Origin: Atherix ibis
Lineage: Eukaryota; Arthropoda; Insecta; Diptera; Athericidae
Assembly: GCA_958298945.1 (NCBI GenBank)
Contig: OY282606.1
Coordinates: 49,365,920-49,429,919 of the forward strand
Reading direction: 5' to 3'
Length of the DNA stretch: 64,000 bases
This document shows, piece by piece, positions 58,274 through 64,000 of the stretch; within the stretch, counting starts at the first letter, position 1, and every line of letters starts with the position of its first letter. The notes under the pieces were generated by a model. The model did not search any database. It worked only from the letters and a program-made list of their open reading frames with translations, and had not been told where the DNA came from. The translations under genes and the position numbers were made by a program.

Positions 58274-58699
58274 GTCGAACTTGGTTTGATTTTATTTAAT
58301 ATTTATACCGAAGACATCCCATCTGATACGTCCATACTTACTATCCATAAAAATTCTGACAAAGCTTCCAATAATTTACAATTATATATCAACCATCTTC
58401 AATTCTGGTTTAACAGAAGGAGTGTGAAGGTAAATGGAATGGAATTTTGGGGTCAATTAAATGTTCCAATTCCCATCCCATTCATCCCTTACAATCAAAA
58501 ATCCTCTGTAATTATTGATGAACCGTTGCTAAAAAATTTTGTCCCGTTCTGTTATTATAATCCACTCGTAAGAGAACTACTTTCTATTAGCGTCACCAGA
58601 AACACTCAGTGGGGACTAAAGGAACTTTTGTTAGTTGGAGAAACGCTGATAGGTCTTTACTCACACTTAATGCTGCATTATCAATTAATAGTGATGTAA
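58274..58699 (+). pseudogene. Jockey-like LINE reverse transcriptase fragment
   Basis: The open plus frame reads VELGLILFNIYTEDIPSDTS, TIHKNSDKASNNLQLYINHL and QFWFNRRSVKVNG. It matches the GSVL.P.LFNIYT.D.P, then (FADD).......D......LQ.....L..WF..WR.KVN segment of Jockey-clade reverse transcriptases. The catalytic FADD residues are deleted between SILT and IHKN. The remainder (58440-58699, containing NTQWGLKELLLVGETLIGLY) roughly fits the following LTW...L region. No stop interrupts the 137-codon frame, yet the lost active site shows it is dead. Confidence 0.6.
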
Positions 58700-59699
58700 A
58701 TCTGCACACTTAATTGCAGTTTCAGATATAAAAATAAATATTTAAAAAAAATTCAGATCAACACCCCCATTAATTTTACTATTAACTAAGTGAACTCATC
58801 TCAACAGATTATATTGTAGCAAATAATTTATTATTATTACAACAAATTTTATGAAATCAATCTTAGCTGAGAATATAAAAAAAAAAAAATACAAAAATAA
58901 AACAAAATATATATGGTTTTTCAAACCAATCCATTTTATTTCAAACTTCTTTTTTATCACAGTTATTTCTTAATCATTTTACTAAATAATTCCTGTGAAA
59001 ATAATTCTTAATAAAAATTTACAAACGTTTCATTATAAATTTTTACAAAAATTCATATTTATATAAATTTAATATAATAAATTTAAAAAATAATAATAAT
59101 AATCTCATTTATAATTATAATCGTTTTGATTAAAATGTTTGTTTTCATTGATTTTCCTTATTTATGTTTTGTTTTTTCCTAGAAAGGAAATGAATTCAAG
59201 CAAATGTAACCATTATCGTCATCGGCATTAGAAAGTATGATTTTCTGGACAGACTATGGCGCCACTACACGTATGTTCAAATTTCGGATCACATTTTCAG
59301 TTTCGCCTAAGAGTATGCAATTTTTAATTTCGAAGAAGCATTCGCTCTTGGAGATATTCGGCAATTTTAATCGATTTAAAAAGAAAATTCATTGCTTCAT
59401 TTTTTCATTTATTCTGTTTGGATATTAATTTTTTATTTTAACTTGATAGTTTTTAATTTTCCTAGTTTCAGTTAAGCATATATAATAATAATTTTTACTC
59501 TATTCATGGATAATTTCGTCTTCTCCTTATTTGAAGATATTCACGTAATTATTCTTAATATAAATACGAGCGTTATTATACGAATTTTGAAAATGCTTTT
59601 GATATTAAAATGATATTTCTAATGAATAATAAATATATGAATAGTTACTTTATATCTAAATATTAATGCTTATCATAAAAATATATTGTTAGATTTTAC
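58700..59699. other. AT-rich 3' flank of the 59700 gene
   Basis: No supported gene; a 63-codon frame at 59237-59428 has no recognisable features. Confidence 0.5.
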
Positions 59700-60494
59700 T
59701 TAGTAGTACTGGTTGACACCGCCCCAATTTTGGTCATTTTTAGGTAAAACATAAACACGATATGGTCGACCATTAAAAAAGTAGGGTCCCTGAAGGCGTT
59801 CAATTTTCGAGTCCTGATTTGCAGAATGATCATTCTCTTTAAGAATATTCTTTAAGTCGGAAGAATTTTCAGCTGCAAGTTGATCTTTCTCTTTAATAAT
59901 ATTTACTACATGAGGTATTGTAGTCGAAATATCATTGGTCTCAGCAGTAGGTGGTAATGAAAATATCCCACCATATCCTTGATTATTAACAACTGCTGCA
60001 GGCTCTTGATTGTCAAACATATTGCCGGCCATTCCTGCTAAAATGCTAAAAGGCGATTGTATCTCTGTTTGAAGTGGCTTAATAGTTGGCGGCTTTGAAA
60101 TATATCCCAAACCAGGTACCATCATGTAAGGTGTTGGAGGAAGGCGAATAAAAAATATTTTCGAATCACCTTTCGTATTTTTCTTGGTAGGTATACCTTC
60201 TCCAGCATAATAGCTTTTCTTACTTTTTCCAGCTGTGCTTAATTTTTTTATATTCGGCTTCTGTGTAAATTCTTTACGAAAATCTGGTAGAGATTTCTCA
60301 TTTATCGCTTCATTATTAAATGAAGCCATCCAACGTTCGAAGATACTCTTATTATTTGGTAAATTTTTTCCATCTGGTTTATTATTATATAAAATATTAG
60401 CAAGATTTTTCTCATCTACCAATAAGGGAGAAACAGCAGCCGATGCAAATTTTACAATTAAGAGCAGAATGCAAATTGTCTGATAATTATCCAT
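59700..60494 (-). CDS. secreted protein with RLPPTPY and FNGRP blocks (copy 3)
   Basis: A complete 264-residue coding exon. ATG 60494 (MDNYQTICILLLIVKFASAA) is the first true Met and gives a signal peptide of about 20 residues; the four codons before it begin with GTG and follow a 3' splice site (TTCATTTGTAG|GTGG at 60507). Residues 21-110 are Lys/Asn-rich. Residues 113-136 hold IFFIRLPPTPYMMVPGLGYI, then SKPP, as in the 26377 gene. Residues 140-225 are less conserved and include NIIKEKDQLAAENSSDLKNI. The C-terminal block DSKIERLQGPYFFNGRPYRV, then YVL (228-250), matches both paralogs. No Cys in the mature part and no catalytic motif. Secreted; function unknown, matrix or cuticle role inferred only. 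Confidence 0.85.
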   Translation of the reverse strand: MDNYQTICILLLIVKFASAAVSPLLVDEKNLANILYNNKPDGKNLPNNKSIFERWMASFNNEAINEKSLPDFRKEFTQKPNIKKLSTAGKSKKSYYAGEGIPTKKNTKGDSKIFFIRLPPTPYMMVPGLGYISKPPTIKPLQTEIQSPFSILAGMAGNMFDNQEPAAVVNNQGYGGIFSLPPTAETNDISTTIPHVVNIIKEKDQLAAENSSDLKNILKENDHSANQDSKIERLQGPYFFNGRPYRVYVLPKNDQNWGGVNQYY

Positions 60495-60796
60495 AATGAT
60501 GACCACCTACAAATGAAAAGTATATAAAAAAAAGTTCATAAATATTTTGATGTAAATATTAAATAAGATTATTTTAATGAATATCTTGATAAACAAAATA
60601 TTGGTAATTGATTTTGAAAATAAATTGAGGAACGAATAAAATTTTATTATGACCAATTTGATTTTAATTGTAAGTTATTATTTTTTAAGAATCTTTGATG
60701 TCACTGTTAAATAAAAAAATTTTTTTTTAAGAAAGGTCCTTCTGTGAGCACTTAAGTACTAGTATGTTTTCGGAAGTTCTTTTTCAGTTAAAAAAA

Positions 60797-61023
60797 TATT
60801 ATAAAATATTAAAGTATAATTATTAAAACAAAGTATTTATTTAAAATTAACCCTACCATCATAAAATAAATTTTACAAATTGTCTGCAATGATTTTTTAA
60901 AAATACACTTAAAATTTCTTAGAAAAAAAAACAGAAAGTATAGAAAATATATACAAATAAAATATCGTATTATAAAATATCAAAGTATAATTATTAAAAC
61001 AAAGTATGTATTTAAAATTAACC
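60797..61023. repeat. local A-B-A' duplication containing a dispersed repeat
   Basis: Segment A (60797-60851, core AAAGTATAATTATTAAAACA) recurs as A' at 60969-61023. Between them, B (60853-60940) is the dispersed repeat also found at 53910-53998. It lies upstream of the minus-strand gene ending at 60494, possibly within its first intron. Confidence 0.7.
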
Positions 61024-62552
61024 ATTAACCATTTACTTCTATCTTGCAGAAGGTCTGTAATTAATTTCAAAATGTATAGATTAACAATTCTATAATTAAT
61101 AATATATCTTTCGATAAAATTCATCTTTATAGGTAATTTATCATATTGCTATTATTATATAAATAAAATTAAAGTGAAGTAGAATTTTTACTAAACCAAA
61201 TAAGTAAAAAGATTTATATTCCAACTATTAACAAATCAAATAGAATTTTAATCGAATATGATGTATTTTAATAAATCATATGAAAATGTTTGAATTGACT
61301 ACAAAAAGTACTCATAAATATGCTATTAGTCGGGTCTACGCTCTACTGAACTAATAGGTAATCATAAATTTTTATTTATATGTACGTTAACCATTAGTTA
61401 TGCTTGAATTTGTATTATACTACGAGTATAAGCCTATCTGGTATAGGTAACTTCCGTTTAAATAACGTCAAATATACCCGTACTCTACCAAGTAATAAAC
61501 GATTATTGAATAAAGTTCCATTTTCAGTATTTAGATTAGTATGATCAATTTTAACTTCAACGCGCATACCATAAGTTAATGCAATATTCACAATCGCCCA
61601 TCATTATATAGCCTTTACTGTTGTTCAGGTAGAATAGGTATAAACTCAGAACAATCTAGCATCCTTCTGAGGTCATTCTAACCTAAAATATCGCCATGCA
61701 CCTTAATGACCGTACTCGTCAACCTAAACTAATAGAGTATCGTCTTAATTTTTTCTCAATTTAATCTCTCATTGCAATAAAATACACAAGTCTGAACGTA
61801 GATATTTGTGTTTATTAATGCGTTTGATCAGTCTAAATATAGATACTCACGTTTAATCATTAAGTGGATAATAATTGCCTACCTACACACATATCAGTTC
61901 GAGAATAAAAAATTATAACGGATATAATAAATTAACACTAATTTAATTGTAGACATTATAATTTTAGAAATTCAATTATTTATTTATAAATTATCCAAAT
62001 TGATAGTATTTTAATTTTAATTATAATACGATTGTTTCAATCACATATCAACTGTATAATTGATATAAAAGACTTCAATAACTCGTATAACTGAGTTTAC
62101 TGAGGTTTTTAATAACTGGGTATATAAGTGGTATTTATTTAGTTTTTCTTTTTGGAAATTAAAATATTTTAATTATACTAAATAGAGTATGTGAAAAAAT
62201 ATATGCTATTTTTAATACAAGTACGATTGTAATAACCATGCTGTTCAGAAATTATAGAAATTGGCTCATAACAGGCAGTAATGAAATTGTTTTTAAAAAA
62301 ATAATTTAAGTTTTTTTAAATTGTTTTTTTAGTTCAAAATAACTGTATGTTATTTGTATGTTAAGCAAACATAAAATATCTTGTTGAACTGGTCTTAAAT
62401 ATTTAAATAGGCAACGTTCTACTGCATATACTGTTAAAAGACAAAGCTCCTCTATGAGCTTAAAAGAAGCCACTTTTTTCACTTTTTAGTGTTTGTAAGA
62501 TAATATTGATACCATGATACGGTCGTGAGCGGTAATACTGTTTCTTATGACA
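61024..62552. other. AT-rich sequence, possibly intron or promoter of the 59700 gene
   Basis: A donor-like minus-strand GTGAGTAT at 61851-61844 could begin the 5' UTR intron ending at 60507, but nothing decides this. 61320-61740 is more complex without a recognised feature. Confidence 0.35.
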
Positions 62553-62836
62553 AGCGAGAGTGCTGCTCAGAAGTGAGGGAAAACAGAGCTCGGAGAAAGA
62601 GAATAGTGCTTGTCCTAAGGAGGATAACGCCGATAGAGCAATTATAGTAAAATAGTGCTTAGAGACAGAGAATATTGCTCGCAGAAGCATAATAGTGCTC
62701 GGAGAAGGATAATAGTACTCGGAAAATGAGCATAGTGCTCGGAGAAGGAGAATAGTACTCGGTAAAAAAATAATAATGCTCAGTGAGGCCGTAAAATAGT
62801 ATTCGGTAAAATAGTATTCGACGAGAAGAAGTAATC
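62553..62836. repeat. degenerate minisatellite, 20-bp unit
   Basis: Best part 62651-62770: successive 20-bp units with consensus AATAGTGCTCGGAGAAGGAG. Units on either side (62553-62640 and 62771-62836) are more diverged, with lengths from 15 to 23 bp. The two minus frames here (62460-62690, 62659-62886) are by-products of the repeat. Confidence 0.8.
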
Positions 62837-64000
62837 AAAAAAATTTTAAGAATTGTAAGAATATTGAAATGAATTGTAAAGTTCATTGAGACTCCATAAA
62901 TTAACCAGAAAACTATTTTACTCTACTAATAATATTTTCATCCCATAAGCAATTTCCTCCAATCACAGCTTTTAAATCCGTTTGCTTGGCTATGAGCAGT
63001 TCAATTTATCTATAAAATATTTCCTATTTAAAAGCAACTAGTCAAATTGTGTTACTTTTAGCTATATAGACACATTTTTTATACCATATTATGCGTACAT
63101 TTTTTTACAATATTTTTTGTTTTTAAAGCAAAAAAATGTAACAATTCATAATTTATCATAATATCCTAATGTTTTAATTTTTTTTTATTATAAACTTTAA
63201 AATTATTATGAATTTTAAAAATTTATCAATATTTTAATCTAAAAGAGAAATAGTTTTTAAAGCTTATAAAGAAAAAATCATATATTGTACAATATTTCTT
63301 AAGAGATATGAGCAGGAAAACAAAACGAATAGTGCAAAATATAAAAAAAATTCATATTTTCTTAAATATATAAAGCGCTCATTATGCTATAAGAAATATT
63401 TTATCATCTTAAATACTATGCTGACAAGTTTATTGTCAAGCAAAAAATAAACAAATTAATTTATTAAAATAGAAAAAAGAAATTCAATCATTAAAGCTTA
63501 TTTAAACGAATGTTTAGTTTGTAATTTGGACAAATAAATTTTCAATAGTAAATTTTTGGAGTAAAAAATTCTTTGATTATTAAAAAACTATACTTTTTTA
63601 AAATAATTTTACAGTATTTATTATTATATGAATTTTATTAATAAATTCTTACATATTTGGAAATTTTTTCAAAAGAAATTTATAAATTATGATCAAAAGT
63701 AGACAAATCGGTCTTTATACAATACAGATTTAAGTTTTTCTTTGATTAACATATGCTCGTCAATTATTGTAATATTATAGCGTATGGAATATGAAACGTA
63801 AAAGGTAATTTTTATCAGTTGTGAATATTTGTTTGATATAAGCTAATATTTTATTCCAAATTTCTTAACAAAATTAGGTTTTTTTATTACAACTCTTTAA
63901 GAGTGTATAATTTAAAGGAAGGCACCACGATGTAATAGAAAGGAAAACATTAATTAAACGTGATGTTTACTACCATTTTGAGTTAAAACCAGGTAATGCA
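62837..64000. other. AT-rich sequence to window end
   Basis: No supported gene, element end or repeat array. Confidence 0.6.

Noticed and set aside
1..64000. CRISPR arrays, bacterial operons, tRNA or rRNA genes
   Set aside because: No spaced direct repeats with unique spacers, no ribosome-binding context, and no cloverleaf or rRNA signature noticed; the DNA is eukaryotic.

Overview
The window is AT-rich eukaryotic DNA (about 30% GC by eye) from an insect nuclear genome. The evidence is four or more lineages of mariner transposase, R1-like, Jockey-like and RTE-like non-LTR fragments, a Tigger/pogo element, a P-like THAP element, GT..AG splice signals, and single genes separated by many kilobases of AT-rich DNA. 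Short words such as ACGAGTATGTA and ACATACATACAT suit a fly (Diptera), but the order is an inference.

Host genes are few. Three paralogous secreted proteins carry the window: the 3' end of one at 1-207 (+), a complete one at 26377-27225 (+) and a complete one at 59700-60494 (-). They share a C-terminal block (DSKI, then FNGRP, then a hydrophobic tail). The two complete members also share RLPPTPYM.VPG.GY.S.PP. Both complete members are preceded by a good 3' splice site, so each probably has a non-coding first exon. I do not recognise a named family; they look like proline-rich secreted or matrix proteins. Short coding-like segments next to splice signals (1113-2961 interrupted, 23030-23305, 27618-27738, 45757-45899) suggest further genes with small exons that ORF calling misses.

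Most other complex sequence is mobile DNA. 1.2-2.9 kb: P-superfamily remnant with THAP domain, inverted repeats and a direct target repeat. 4.4-5.6 kb: R1-like LINE 3' fragment nested in an older transposase relic. 6.9-8.1, 10.2-11.5, 18.2-19.5, 37.7-39.0, 42.3-43.5 and 46.8-48.0 kb: six near full-length mariners with TIRs, only one (37.7 kb) with an intact 350-residue transposase. 15.0-15.7, 17.7-18.1, 40.7-41.1 and 48.1-48.7 kb: four old relics of one mariner-like family. 28.3 and 58.3 kb: Jockey-like relics. 30.3 kb: RTE-like relic. 39.4 kb: a 366-bp MITE. 54.3-55.8 kb: a Tigger element whose coding tail keeps a PCNA-binding-type motif. 56.1-57.9 kb: two different mariner relics facing each other.

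Three degenerate minisatellites with unrelated units of nearly the same length (20, 19 and 20 bp) lie at 34.0, 51.6 and 62.6 kb. Several long perfect inverted repeats (for example 22026-22092) are not explained by any element. The remaining DNA is AT-rich intergenic or intronic sequence with no feature I can support. No tRNA, rRNA or CRISPR array was seen, though I could not run a structure search.
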